Of a stretch of DNA of 64,000 bases, positions 24,080-36,195 are shown piece by piece. Under the pieces are notes generated by a model. That model was not told the origin of the DNA. It did no database searches and saw nothing but the letters and a program-made list of their open reading frames with translations. The position numbers and the translations under genes were made by a program. The stretch spans positions 75,261,573-75,325,572 of the forward strand of contig CM060986.1 of NCBI GenBank assembly GCA_030765065.1, given 5' to 3'. Origin of the DNA: Deroplatys truncata (lineage: Eukaryota > Arthropoda > Insecta > Mantodea > Mantidae). The first letter of the stretch is position 1. Every line of letters begins with the position of its first letter.

Positions 24080-24330
24080 GAAATAGTTCCGCGGTAACGT
24101 GTGAGGCTCGCATTCGGAAGATCCGCGTTTGGAATCCCTCTAGTACCGTCTTCACCAACCGAGTTTTATTTTTACCTTCAGATTTTCCTCAGTTCTTATA
24201 ACTGGAAAATGCCAGGTATGTACCCAAATTCCTTTCCCAAAATAATATTCCACTGCATGCATTATCAGTGTTCACTACCTGTGGTGCCAAATGTAGTAAT
24301 AACAGGCGTTAAACACACACACACACACAA
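24080..24330 (+). repeat. tRNA-derived SINE, family 3
   Basis: The head is TTCCGCGGTAACGTGTGAGG... and GCGTTTGGAATCCC (B-box position). The body includes TTTTCCTCAGTTCTTATAAC, and it ends in a (CA)8 tail near 24315. It is similar to 29208 and to the reverse copies at 61700 and 62487. Confidence 0.6.
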
Positions 24331-24461
24331 ATTGTGTGGTTTTACGAGGTTTAGTCCGTTGCTTATGGCTTACAAATTTTGTAACATTCATTCAGAAATA
24401 AGACCTATAAACCATTCCCGGAAAATTCAAGATATACAATTTATTTGTCTTCTTTCTTTAG

Positions 24462-24640
24462 TTTTTATTTACAGATGCTCTTCAGCTGCTATGGTTCTTA
24501 GCGTTTCATTCTATATTGGGCGTGAAAGACCGGAAATTTTGCTAAGAGGCCTCTTTATCAGGCTTGAGGTTCTTTTACGTACCGTAAATCTACGATATGA
24601 GACCACCGGCTTTACTTCCCTTCCGAAGGAAGATATCTAA
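24462..24640 (-). repeat. tRNA-derived SINE, family 1, truncated
   Basis: It has the 3' portion of the SINE (CATTCTATATTGGGCGTGAAAG through TTCCCTTCCGAAGGAAG) but stops before the tRNA-like head, so it is 5'-truncated. Confidence 0.65.
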
Positions 24641-24999
24641 GAATTTTTCATGCAAATATATTAAACATTTAGATATTTCAATTAGACTCTTCAAAGCCAT
24701 TTTTAAGAAAATAGAAAATAACGATGGGATTTGTAGTGGGGGAATTTTGTAGAAGAGCCTCGTTTACATCCCTGGAAGATGCTCAACTTTTAATTCCATC
24801 TTTGGTATTTAATTAACGTTTCCTTTTTTTTTACTTGCGTTGCGTGCACACGCACACACGTGCGTTTTTCTAACAACATGTTTTTTGGTGCAGTGTACTC
24901 AAAACATGTATTTCCGGTGAAACCTCGATATACAACTTTTGGGTGGAATAGAATACTTCCTCTATCTACTATAGATAAGTAAAAGTGAAAGTACTACAT

Positions 25000-25519
25000 T
25001 TTGGAAAATTCAGATTGAAAATTATCTTACCTTAAAAATAATCAGAATTTTAATTTTATAGTTAAAATGATGTATAAAACGCTCTATAAATACCGTAAAA
25101 TCTGTAATATTTCTGTATCCTGACGTTAATATTTCATATTCACCTGAGCTATGGAACATGTAGGATTGTGCGAAAGCATATGACAATGAACGCACGTCGT
25201 GGTAGATTTCAATTTTAGCCCAGCACTTCTATTGTGTTATGGCACCTCTTCACACAGATCAATACCATTCAACCTGCTCTTAAATTTTTCCAGCCTTGTC
25301 AATCCAGTATCTTGATTACTTGGATATCAGAATCCATGCCATGACCCCCTCAAAAGGCAAAATTATTGTTAAAAGATAAAACATGATCAAATCTAACTCT
25401 CGATTTAAATGCAATTTCAAGTGGACCTACAGATAGATGTATATGTCCTAATACACGACTTCTACATATTTTGGAATGGAGTAGGTAGGCTAAAACGGTA
25501 TTTTGAAATTGAGCTTCAT
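25000..25519. other. No gene recognised
   Basis: AT-rich spacer between a long-TIR arm and a SINE. Confidence 0.4.
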
Positions 25520-25780
25520 TTATGGACGCTTTTAACTGTTATAGTTCTTAACGTTCCATTCTATACTGGGCGTGAAGGACCGGAAGTTTTGCTCAAAGAC
25601 CTATTTATAGGTTTGAGGTTCTTTTACGTGCCGTAAATCTAGACACGGACCATCGGCTTTACTTCCCTTCCGAAGGAAGCCAAGTTCAGGATTCTCGCCC
25701 GAAAAAAACCCATCGCCCTCTGTCGGGTTTAAACCCGTGATCTCGGAGCTAGCATGGTACCCCTAGACCACTGAGAACGT
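25520..25780 (-). repeat. tRNA-derived SINE, family 1
   Basis: Full-length reverse copy. The minus strand gives AGTGGTCTAGGGGTACCATGC (with the A box) and GGGTTTAAACCCG (B box), then GAGGGCGATGGG and the shared body, ending near TATGGACGC. Confidence 0.75.
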
Positions 25781-26461
25781 GTATTTTGATACACTGGACG
25801 TATATGTGAAATATTTATGATAAAAGTGGTAAAAATGGAGTTTTCTTTTGGGATTAAGGCATTTTAGTTTTTATGTTTGGGAAATTTAAATGGATTTTCT
25901 TTTGTTATAACTGTGGGTAAATGTTCTACAGGATTACTGGAGTACTTTTTTTTAAAATTTTTGAATAAGTTGTGGTATAACTATTTAAAGTTACTATTCA
26001 CGTTATAGTGAGAGGAGTATTTATTTACCGAGATTGGTTTTACGAGAGTAACGTTGTAGTTTTTCACTGACGAGTAAATAACTCATTTTATAAGTAATGA
26101 ATAGTAATGTATATGTTCCTATTGGGGAATAGTAATTATCCATTGTTTGGGGTTGCAAGAGTGACGTAGTTACTTGTGTGATGAGCAGAGCACCCGTTTA
26201 TGAATGTCAAAGATGGTGTATGTCGTCATTTAAAGTCGGAAGATATATAAGATAATGTTATGGGCGCAAGGAATAAAAGTTGTTACTCGTGTGATGTATA
26301 TGACACAGCAGTAAATAAATAATCAGGAATGAGAAAGCCTTAGTTAATAATTTTCTCCAGATCACTATCCACAGACCTACGCTTGTAAATATAGGCATGG
26401 AATTTATGAAATGTAAACAAGTAGTAGTAATACTTCAGCTAGTTGTCAATAGGCGGTGAAC
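25781..26461. other. No gene recognised
   Basis: AT-rich. Nothing recognised before the long-TIR arm. Confidence 0.4.
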
Positions 26462-26776
26462 ATGTTGAAATTATTAGAGCCGATTTTGAGGAAATATAAA
26501 GCAAGGAATATTTTTCCACTTGTGTTACCTGGGTTAGGGAAATTTCGTGAAAAACATCTAGTTGCGTAATTGAAAGATACTTAAATATAACATTGTTTTT
26601 GAGTTATATTGTTCTCCCCCTCTCTCATTCGCACACGTATACACATATACACAATACCTTGTTTGGTATCAGGAGACGTCCAAACTTATATTTCCGATGA
26701 TATTTCGGTTGAAAGTTTTACTGGAGAAGAATACTTCCTCCATTATCAGAGGTGAGTGGCACATAAAGTAAAAATA
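26462..26776 (+). repeat. Long-TIR family, right-arm outer fragment
   Basis: It runs from TTAGAGCCGATTTTGAGGAAA through a CA/TA-rich patch and TATATTTCCGATGATATTTCGG to the outer end GCACATAAAGTAAAAAT. The inner half is absent. Confidence 0.6.
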
Positions 26777-26850
26777 AATAAATAAAAAAAGTCCCTACTC
26801 TTTCTACTAAAGAAAATGATTAGAAATGGTTTTCGGCTTCAATTCAATTA

Positions 26851-28165
26851 CAGTAAAACCTGCCCAAAACGGAAATGATATGATTCTAAATATTTTCCGT
26901 TTTGCCGGGGTTTCCGTATTTTTTAGATATTGTAGCGAGTCTCGGTGGTGGAAAACATTGGAGTTGCTAACAACATCGCGAAGCATTAAATAAAAACTGT
27001 CTCAGGTTCTATAACAACTAACTGATGGTTAGGCCATTTTATTGGGCACTTTGGTTTGGCGGCCCACTGACGGTTCCCGGCGTGCAGGAGCTTAAATACC
27101 CATCACCAAGACTTAACCTGGAGATAATTCTGGTAGGAATTGAGGCACTAGGTAAAATATCACTGCTTTAGAGAGACCCGGATTCGAAATCCAAGTTTAA
27201 AGTACATGTTTGTGGTACTCGTGACCGAGACTAGAGATGACATACAAAGGTAGGCAGTAAAAATACTTCGTCATGCTACCCCAGCAAACCCCGTTACACG
27301 GTTTCCTCTAAATACACCACCTTGTGAATCCTGATACAAATTCCCGGTTGTGGATCGATTCCCACGAAGGATAGTTACAATATTCCGGATTTTTTTCTCC
27401 TGGTGTATTTTTAAGATTAATAGCAACCACCATGCCAATGTTTTCAATAGATCCATTTTATTAAAAGAAATCTCACCTTAGTACTTGTGTGGTTTTCTAT
27501 CCAATGCATAATCCAATATATATTATGTGTATTACAAACATGATTTCATTCTCTGTCCTTTACCAAAACATTCATTACAACACTAATAATGAAATGTTAT
27601 ATTATACATTTGAGTCTCTTTGCACTTGCATTAACGCACGCATCACAATACTAAACTAGGAACGGGAATACTATAGACATATATCAGAAAGCGGTATAGC
27701 GCAGAAAGCTTTTTACTCTAAATCCTTGTCACAAATGCATAACTTTTCTCACAATAGATCGCTCTAAACCACAGACAACACTGAAGAGAAAATATGCATT
27801 TACAACTGTATCCCCATTTTTTTGTCCATCACACGGTCTCCACTTAGGTTTTTACGTTTACAAAGAAATTAAATTTACCTATGACCTATATTTGTAGTTT
27901 CCTCGGGAGTTAAGCATGTCTCAAAATAAAACGCATAAAGCATTTGCAGTTTTCTTGGAAGCACGGTATATCCTAAAAACAATGGTTTTAAGGCTGCATA
28001 TTTTCGTCTTAAGTAGCTGCAGAGGGTTTCAGTTTCCACACTGAGCATTTCCCGTATTGAGGAAAACTTGCACACGGAGTATACAATTTCCACTGGGACG
28101 ACACATTATTTTGAAATAGACAGGGTTTCGGCTTATTCAGTGTCCAATTTGGGCAGATTTCACTG
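26851..28165. mobile_element. Pogo/Tigger-like element (non-autonomous)
   Basis: The left terminus CAGTAAAACCTGCCCAAAA and the complement of the right terminus, CAGTGAAATCTGCCCAAAT, match at about 19 of 23 positions. TA flanks both ends (26849-26850 and 28166-28167). CAGTRAAACCT-type ends with a TA duplication are typical of pogo/Tigger elements. At 1315 bp it is shorter than an autonomous Tigger (2-3 kb). Its two modest minus-strand frames (27271-27456, 27875-28093) show no DDE or CENP-B-like motif. Probably an internally rearranged or foreign-filled derivative. Confidence 0.65.
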
Positions 28166-28167
28166 TA

Positions 28168-29020
28168 TCATCTTAAAGTTTATTATTTTGCTCGTTTCAT
28201 TTGCAGAATATCAACATATCTAAAGCCATGGAACAAGGAAATTCATAAATGAATCTTTCTAGAGTATGACCTTTGTGATACTTTGAGCATTTATGCAAAT
28301 AAAGTACGCTAAAGTTTTACAGATATGAATTATTTCAGGAGGTTACAAGTGAGTTCGGGACATGCAGAAAATGTTTACGCAGAAGGAACATCAAAACTTC
28401 TAGCTTGCTTCCGTTTAAATACAAACAAAACACTGCCGACGCCCGTAGGCAGCTTCGCTCCGCAGAACCGCGAAATAAAACTAGAAGCGGCGCTTTCTGT
28501 GATGAATGAAAACCGCGTTGTCTTCGCCGAAATAAATGTTGCGTTTTCTAGCTGATGTAAAACCCGCTTTCAAGCGGATGTGCAGCGGAATCGCGTTTGT
28601 CAGAGCAAAAGGAAAAGCTATCAACCTGCCTTTCAGTGAGTGATAGTTCATCTACAGGCGTATTTAATTAAATTCCACGTGTCATTCGACTACCAATGTG
28701 CGAAATAAATAAAAGAGAGAGATTTTATGTGGTGGAAAAATAGGAATTCCATAAAAAAGACTTTTTTTTAGCTCAGATTCACTGATTCAGCGATTATCGC
28801 CGTGTTTTTATGTTACAGTGGTAACAGTGATTAAGCCAATGTATTGGTTGGCACCTATGTTCGTGGTGTTTTTGTATAATTTTCTCATCCTGTCCACTTG
28901 TAAGTCGGAGCTAGAGATTTACACAATTTCAAATTTATATTTATAGAGGTTAATTAGATAAACAGCGGTGCATAATTGTGTCACTTTACAAGCTTATTAA
29001 CATGGATATTTAATTCTTTA
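28168..29020. other. No gene recognised; GC-richer patch 28420-28620
   Basis: The patch carries a 76-codon frame (28325-28555) rich in CGC/GCG codons, with no known domain, and a short stem (CGCTTTCAAGCGG). It may be a repeat that lacks a second copy in this window. Confidence 0.3.
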
Positions 29021-29025
29021 ACCTT

Positions 29026-29160
29026 TATCGATTATGAAGAGGCCTTTGATAAAGTTATAAGAAGTTAGGTATGGGAGAGGATGGACCTTAGAGAATTCCT
29101 TAACATTAATTAAAGAAGGTATTACAGAGCTTGTATTTTGAATTGAGCATAAATCTAGAC
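29026..29160 (+). pseudogene. LINE reverse-transcriptase fragment
   Basis: Translation gives FIDYEEAFDKV, the conserved motif around the first catalytic Asp of LINE reverse transcriptases (F.D...AFD.V), followed after a frame change by recognisable but decayed sequence. Only some 40 codons survive. Confidence 0.6.
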
Positions 29161-29207
29161 AAGCAGGGAACAGTAAGAAACAAAACGACGTAGATAAACG
29201 CTCATCT

Positions 29208-29340
29208 CCGCGTTGTAGGGGGGATAGCGTGTCTGCCTCACATTCAACAGGTTCAGAGTTGGAATCTCGGTTAGAGTGATTTACCTCGGTAAGGTTTTTC
29301 CAGGATTTGCCCTTATCCTGAGACGACGCATGTCGGGTAA
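29208..29340 (+). repeat. tRNA-derived SINE, family 3
   Basis: GATAGCGTGTCTGCCTCACATTC, then GAGTTGGAATCTCGG (B-box position), then AGGTTTTTCCAGGATTTGCCC. This follows the order of 24080-24330. It is truncated at the 3' end. Confidence 0.55.
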
Positions 29341-29464
29341 CTCTTAAGTTATGACCCCAGGCCGTTTGTTTTTAAATTTCCCTTGTTTTTACTCAGTTAA
29401 TAATTACTGTGTATTTTACTGTTTTTCGTTACCGTTTATTACGCAATTATACAACACACAAACA

Positions 29465-29560
29465 CCCATGCCCATGGCGGGACTCAAACCCGGGACCCTC
29501 AGCTTGGCGGAGCGCCGGAGCTATACACTCTAGCGAACACGGCTACGAGGGTCGGCAGGC
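29465..29560 (-). repeat. tRNA-derived SINE head
   Basis: The minus strand reads CGTGTTCGCTAGAGTGTATAGC (A-box region), then GTCCCGGGTTTGAGTCCCGCC (B box), followed by a CATGGGTGTTTGTGTG body. This is a clear tRNA-like promoter, but the anticodon arm is not tRNA-like enough to call a gene. Confidence 0.6.
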
Positions 29561-30759
29561 CATTTGGACATCATTTCTGACTATGGCCTACCTGGTTAAA
29601 GGGCGCAGAACTTGAGAGAGAAGGCCGTTAGTGGCTTCTAGAAGAAAAGTAACACGGTTTGTCCACTTGAGGGATTCCTGCATATCATTTTTTCTTTATA
29701 TGCAATGTCCGCAATTTCTTCATTTCATTGTTAGGATCTTCACTACATTAATATTTGTATCAATTTCATTATCACTATGCTCGCTAGTTCGAGCATTATG
29801 CTCGGAATCGGAAACTCCCTTGTCTTGTTAGTCCCTAACATAACTCTAGTGAATCTCCATTAGCCAATCGTACAGGGCGAAAGGGAGCTTATAACATTCC
29901 TTTTAATATGTACTTCATAGAGTTATTACAAACAAAGTTATAACAGCATTTTTTTCCATGTTCAGTCGTTTTTAAAAAAAAGTTGTTTTTCCAAATTGGA
30001 TGGTTTATTCCACGAGAATGTATAAAGATAATTGTTACTTGAAAGTTGGGTAGAGTAACCTATTTATGATCTAGTTTCGGTAGTAATCATACAGGTTTTG
30101 AAATAATTAATAATTTTTCGAACACATTTTGTGAAGATAATGTGGTTGGAGACATAGGCAACGTTGCTAGGACAAGGTAGGTCAGTATGAGTACTAGCTC
30201 CCGGACGTACACAAAACAGTATACTGAAGTGGGAGATGGGGGAACTAGCAGTTTTGTTTTCCACACGGTCCTTCATCCAAGCAAACACGAAGAAAGGTTG
30301 GTGTAATGTTCTGGTGAAATGAAAGAAAGTACAACTTGGTAAATATTAGCCTACACTAACAGTATGGAAGTAATGCCTTCATCCTCCAATAATAATTATA
30401 ATTTAAAATTTAATCATTGGCGCCAAGTAAAGATATCGAACACAGTATGTGCCGCTCATATAAATAATATACACTACGGTGCAAAATGTAATATAAACAT
30501 TCTTAATAGATTTATGATTAAAACCACCAGTAAAAATGAAGTTATGAAGAATGAGCCATTTTATGGACAAAATTATATTGTTTAAGGAAATGAACTGCAA
30601 AACTGTGTTTTTTTAAATGATGGGGGTACTTCTCTATCTAAATACAAAATGAATCGATTAGCAATGTTTCAAGTGTTAAATACTTCAAAATATACTTAAT
30701 GGGTAGATAATAAAATAGCATCCATACGGTTTTGAATTTTGCCTCCTGTTTTATTCATT
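29561..30759. other. No gene recognised
   Basis: Short frames only, with no repeat of the window's families. Confidence 0.4.
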
Positions 30760-30979
30760 TGGCGTTTTTACAGTCTTCTTTCCAGCGAGGAAAGAAGAAT
30801 AAATTCCACGGTGTGAGATCAGGGGAAATTGGAGGGTATGGCAGAAACTGTTGCCTTAAGATTTCCTTTTGGACAAGCACATAGCGATGAGCACGGAAGT
30901 TGTTCGTATAGCAACAGCCAAATCTTTCTGCGCCAAAGCTCGGGACGGTTACGATGAATAGAATAGCATAACTTTGCAT
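30760..30979 (-). pseudogene. Mariner-like transposase fragment
   Basis: The minus-strand frame ends FRAHRYVLVQKEILRQQ, then LPYPPISPDLTPWNLFFFPR. This matches the YSPDLAPCDFFLFP block that carries the last catalytic Asp of mariner transposases, preceded by the relic of the DNAPAHR block. No terminal repeats were found. It is a different lineage from the CGAGG-ended mariners in this window. Confidence 0.7.
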
Positions 30980-32076
30980 TTGTCCTGTCTTATCGCGGTT
31001 TTTCCTCAGCTTTAATATTTTTGAAATATTGTTTACCTATATCCGTTCGAAAGAACAGTGGCTTTTAATAGCGAAAGAATAATCAAAATCATTCAACTGG
31101 TTTCCAAATTAGCCCACACACAAACACAATTTTTTCTTTCTTTATAATATTATTGAAGATATTGATTTCACTGGATGTTCACACTATGGTTGATGCAAAC
31201 TGTGCAGTGTGAATCGTAAACATAAATAACAAAGGAGTCGCCGTACAGCTGATCTTGCGTGTCCCTGGGATAATGCGGGAGTATACATGGTGAATTCTAT
31301 TGAAGGGATAATGCATTTGTGAGGGCAACAAAAATATCGAGGAAGCACAAACTAGTATCTCCTGTAACAGTTGCGGGATGTATGACATTATAGCTCCGGT
31401 CAGGCAGCCACTGTGTTGTGTGCGGCTGACCTGGTAGAGGTGAGGAAGCGCCGCCCTTCCGGATTGTCGTTGATGGGTGTTCACTTTCCTGATACTATAG
31501 CGGATCTGTTGACATAGCTCGCCTACTAAGTGCCTATTTGTGAAGTAGAGGACTTTAGTGTGGTTCACGAGAGAAACACGCTCCTGAATGGGGCAGTTTT
31601 AGTTCCCTTCCGACCTGACAAGACTGGTCCCGAAGACTTCTGATAATATAGATGGATAAAGCATCTTTATTGGTGTCAAATTATTAGGTATTACAAAAAC
31701 GCTTAATGCATGGGACATTGACCAAACATGCATATTTAAGATGCAAGTTAAAGATGACGAAAGGAAAAAAGGAAAAGAAAGAAAAATAGAGATAAGTTGC
31801 TCTCATTAACTGAACAAATTTGATCTGGCTTCGCGCAATTTCACAAGAAAATTGCCCACATTTTGGTAGTTCCTCTTATAAGCCAACAGATCCCAACATA
31901 TCAATCTCTTTCTGGAGAATTTTTGTGTGAATTTAGTTTTTTGCTGGTTCACATTCCACCAACATTGTACCCAGTCTTGATCCTAACTACAGAAAGAACA
32001 GATTCTGCTGCTGCCAGAATCATTAGTCATTTTCTATGCCCTCCAGCCTTCCAGTTTAAACCATGACATCCCTGAT
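30980..32076. other. No gene recognised; 129-codon minus frame
   Basis: The frame at 31179-31568 (-) is the longest here outside repeats. It shows no domain, signal or codon bias that I recognise. The same patch (31180-31620) is GC-richer than its flanks. Confidence 0.3.
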
Positions 32077-32080
32077 ATTT

Positions 32081-32123
<43 letters not shown>
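32077..32123. repeat. (TTTC)n microsatellite
   Basis: Roughly 11 uninterrupted TTTC units. Confidence 0.95.
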
Positions 32124-33859
32124 GAGTATAGAATGCCTCTTTACCCCAATTCAATTTTATTTCATTTCATAGGTTTGGACTAAGCTTAATTTTCCAATCC
32201 GATTTAATTTCTTCTTGGCGGATGTCTATTATTCATTTTGACTCCTTATCGCTGTCCTCGAGTTTAACAACATATGTTTGTTATTAAACTCGATAAAATT
32301 CTGAGGCTACACCGAATGGAATTTCAGCTAAAGACTTGCTTTAGCTTTGATAATTATACAATCCTTAATAAAAATTGCCCTTACATGTATGCGTCCACCT
32401 CGGTCTGCACACGTGGTAGTTCAGGAGGCTTCCATTGTTATTCGGAATTTCGTTGCCTACTGCGCCTCAGGTTGATTTGATGACTTTAATGCATTCTAAT
32501 AAATCTTCAACGACAGATCTATTTTTAGCATATATTCAGGTAGAAATGGAAAACAACCTTGTGTGGCGTCAATGGTACAACAAGGTCTATTAACAAGAAC
32601 TTTGCAGCACAATCTTCCAAAAAATATGAAATTCCTTTAAATTAATACAACAGTATGCCTAAATTATAACATTAACAAATAATAGTAAAGTGCCTAGGAT
32701 TTTTTCGGTGAAGTGCTTCTCTTATTTAAGCTCTCTCTCTCTCACTGTGTTTGTGTGCGTGCGCGTGTGTGTGTTTGGAGGGAGTGGAGGAGCATCGTAG
32801 AAGTATTTGTAAATGTTGGACTAGTGTGGACTGTAGGGAAAATAAAATGGTATTGCAGTCGCCCTTCTATACCATCTGCTTGGTTAACTTGAAATCGTTA
32901 GTTGCATAATTGCCTTTCTGTGCCATATATTTTATTTATATATAGACAGGGACCTCTGGCTGCTTGTCCTTCCCTAGGTGGGGTGGTTTCGGCCCCAGTT
33001 GGTATGTGGTGGGTTGAAGAGAGGGAAGGGAGAGTGTTTTCAATTTATCGAACTGTTTGGAACTCCTATCGGGTCGCGAGTAGACACCTCCAATATTCCT
33101 CTGCTCTGGCCTCATGTGAACCTTCCAGAACACGTCGCTCTGGTGTATATGAAGGCTGACCACTGACTTTTGAGTTAGACTCAGTTCTGTTTTGCTGTAG
33201 CGTGTGGGCAAGTAGCAGTTCTCCACGCAAGGAGAGGAGAGTCCTGAGTTGACACGCTTAAGAGCGAACAGAAGAGAGACGAGGTTCTGTTGCGTACCTG
33301 CAAATTGGAAGTCCTTCGTGCGGGTGGAACCTTGGATCGTAATTTGACTGTCCTTGCTTCACAGGCTTTCGTATTGTTACAAGAGGGTGGTGGTTGCTGA
33401 CTTCGAAATTTCATGTTTCAACCTAACCAGATTTTAAATAATAAGTTTCAATAGTAAAGGTTTTGAGATTACGCAATTACGGATTACCAACATGTCTTGT
33501 GCAATATAGTGCTGTATCTTTTTAAACTTAAAGCAAATGCAGTGTATGTAAGTAAAATCAGACTGATTTAGAATGTTTCTTAATTTAAGCTCCGCTTACC
33601 TATTATTACCCCTTTCAACGTTCCTGCTTACACGGTCCAATCTTAAAACTCTACATATGCGTATCTGAAACTGTTTTTATGCTGTACCATAAGAACGTGG
33701 TTTCCCTTTCTAAATTACAGAATTCCTGCCTAGTGATTTTGCAAACGTGCTGAACTCAACCCTCCAGGAACATTTAGGCTAATGCATTTACTAAAGTATT
33801 TCCCATTGATTTAATGTACGGACATTATTTATTAAGATTATTTTTCTGTCTTCCTATCA
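32124..33859. other. No gene recognised; GC-richer patch 32950-33420
   Basis: The patch contains several 60-96-codon frames on both strands and a pyrimidine-rich stretch ending TTCACAG near 33364 that resembles a splice acceptor. Without a recognisable protein I cannot call an exon. It could equally be an LTR or other repeat with no second copy here. Confidence 0.3.
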
Positions 33860-33889
33860 CTTATTTATTTATTTATTTATTTATTTATA
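33860..33889. repeat. (TTTA)n microsatellite
   Basis: About seven TTTA units. Confidence 0.95.
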
Positions 33890-33924
33890 TGTTCCTGTCA
33901 ATAATTACGGTATTCCATTTATAA

Positions 33925-34165
33925 GGAATTGTGTAATGTAGCTATTTCTGCAAAGGTTTATCTGGATACACAGAAAAAATAAGCTTTTGTAAGAATAGTT
34001 TTTATACCGATTAATGCATGAGAGAGGATAGGAAAAGTCATGCGAATGTAATACAATTTTTTTCTATTTTTTAATTCAGTGCGACTCCGATGAAATCCCG
34101 GTATTGAATTTATGGATGTAATGAAATACATCCTCTACTTATAGAACACAAGTAGTAGAAAAAAT
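33925..34165. repeat. Long-TIR deletion derivative
   Basis: The inner end of a left arm (GTAGCTATTTCTGCAAAGGTTTATC to AAAGTCATGCGAATGTAATAC) is joined to the outer end of a right arm (GATGAAATCCCGGTATTGAAT to CAAGTAGTAGAAAAAATA). Everything between is deleted. Confidence 0.55.
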
Positions 34166-34689
34166 ATAAGACATCTACATATTCTTTGGCTGGAAGTTTG
34201 TTGCATTCGTGAGTCTCTCTATATCAGATTACCAGATTATTCATAAGAGCTGCCATTCCTTTCCCAGTAATGCTTTAACTTCATTATCAGCATTGCTGTA
34301 GTAGTAATACACGTATTTCTACCTGGTTCAGAGAATAGCTTACCAACAAGGACTGTATGTGCCCAGAATGCAAGTGCTTACCCACAAACAAAACAACTAC
34401 GTGAACCATAATATTCCGGGTAATGAACACGAGTGGTAAACTTCTGAATGCAAACTGCCTCTCGTCAAATACTAGACTTGGAAGAAATGTGCAAATCCGA
34501 AGGCAAGTTCATGTTTACATTCTAGTGTGCTAATGAATTTCTCTTGTGTTTACTTCGTGTTAGTATTATTACTCCACAATCGAGGAAGATTGCGTAGTGA
34601 AGAGTGTTGCTGATGTCAGTTTTTGCGCTTTATTGATGTTCATATTTTCGTTACTTTAGGTTATATCCATCCACTTTAGGGGTGTACTA

Positions 34690-34936
34690 CGAGGCGTGTT
34701 TTAGAAAGCAAGTATAGTTTTAATATTTTGCCGCTGCAGCACTGCAGTCACGAGTTTGAGCATGCGCACTCACTTCCTCCATTCATTAGGAAGCCAGGCA
34801 CAGCTGTGAGGAATCGTCACTTTGTGTTTTCCTGTTTTAGAGCGTTTAAAAATTTCACATAGTCGAACGACCCGCTGACTGAAGTCAGATCAGTGACAAA
34901 ATATTAAAATGGTACTTGCTGTAAAAACACACCTCG
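34690..34936. mobile_element. Mariner-derived MITE
   Basis: The 247-bp element has inverted ends: CGAGGCGTGTTTTAGAAAGC on the left and the complement CGAGGTGTGTTTTTACAGC on the right, both continuing to a TTTTAATATTTTG block. The left flank is TA; the right flank is TC/CA (decayed). The left part, including GCCGCTGCAG and TCCTCCATTCATTAGGAAG, matches the 5' leaders of the mariners at 4046 and 46353. It is therefore an internal-deletion product of that family and has no coding sequence. Confidence 0.75.
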
Positions 34937-35879
34937 TCACAACAGTTGCTCACGTCCTCACTAGCGAGTACCTTATGACAATACTTAATTGAATTTTGAC
35001 GCAAAAATAAAATACATACATAAATGGAAGAATAAAGACGAAAGTTGAACCTTTTTTTGTTCTTTCTTTCTTTTAATGCACTTAAAGCTTGTGTTTTCTT
35101 ACTATGCTACCGATTCTTCACGTCGGTTTTGTTATTGCCGTAATACCTTAATCTTCGCCTCCATGTCACCGATGAAAGCTCTCATATCAAATGTCGTAGC
35201 TGTCGTCCAGTTTAACGACATGTGTAAATGACTCTTCAGCCCTTCCTTTAGAAGGCTAAAATATCTTATATTGGTTTAGTCTTTCCTCGTGTACCAATCG
35301 CAATGAAACTCTTTCAAGGAAGCGGTATCCGAGCCATCGCTTCGATTCACATCGATTATAACATCGTTCATAGATTCACTTTTATGCTACTGAATTGTTT
35401 TCTAAGCCACTCAAATAGAGAACTGATACCGGATGGGTAGAGTCGAAGCTTGATTACCTAAAGGTGGAAACCTTACGGAAGAAAAACACTGTTGCCAACT
35501 AGGGACGCTTTTTATGCATGTCAGTGTACAAAACTGGTGGGAATCTATTTTTTCGCCTTGCATATTTGTCAGCAATATAATCACAAACTTCAGCAACTTT
35601 TTTATCCTGAGACATGACAGACATCAAATCATATTTCAGTGGTGATGAAGATGTGTACTGGGTGAATTACTATTGACTGAGGTCAATGTGCAGCGATTTT
35701 AACGTGCAAGAACTGTTATTGATGAGAGTGAAATAATAAATTGGTTGATCCACTTCTTATGATTACCATGCCTTTTTTGGCATATATCTTTAATAATTGT
35801 TATTAAGGACTTAACGCCTAGCTGCTTGACAACGTTATAATTTTAAACAAGGAATAAAAATTAACCTTTTTTAACCGGG
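34937..35879. other. No gene recognised
   Basis: AT-rich, short frames only. Confidence 0.4.
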
Positions 35880-36195
35880 CGCCGGGGCAACGCAGTGGTA
35901 TCTTTTCCGGTTCTGGTACTGAGGGACTGGGGTTCAATTCTCGGTCCTGGGGTGGCCATTTTAAGTCGGCCCTGTCCACACCTTTATCTCTAACCTATTG
36001 TAAGTATCCCCAAGACCAAACATGGTTCGGAGTCCACGATAAGAGCTTTAGGTCCTCTCATTCCACCATCATCCTGCCATCTAAGGCAACGGATTCCGCC
36101 CTCGCTCGGGGCCTCCACCTCACAAATAAGACCAGTCATCACATTGTGGAATGGGGTATCCCCGAAGGTCATAAGCTTTAGAAAGGACGACATAT
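35880..36195 (+). repeat. SINE-like repeat with tRNA-like head
   Basis: The head CGGGGCAACGCAGTGGTATC and GGGGTTCAATTCTCGG have A- and B-box spacing. A long non-tRNA body follows (GTCCCAAG-type motifs, GGAATGGGGTATCCCCGAAG). Likely a SINE of another family; there is a single copy in this window. Confidence 0.5.

Larger units (their letters stand above)
23760..24985 (+). repeat. Long-TIR right arm interrupted by two SINEs
   Basis: Arm landmarks (GAGAAACAACGAAATGG, GGAAAATTCAAGATATACAA, AAGCCATTTTTAAGAAAAT, GGTGAAACCTCGATATAC) occur in the usual order but are separated by SINE insertions at about 24080-24330 and 24462-24640. The outer end (CTACTATAGATAAGT) is recognisable near 24985. The arm must be older than both SINEs. 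Confidence 0.65.

Noticed and set aside
31179-31568. 129-codon minus-strand gene
   Set aside because: No recognisable domain, codon bias or neighbouring exon; length is within chance for this composition.
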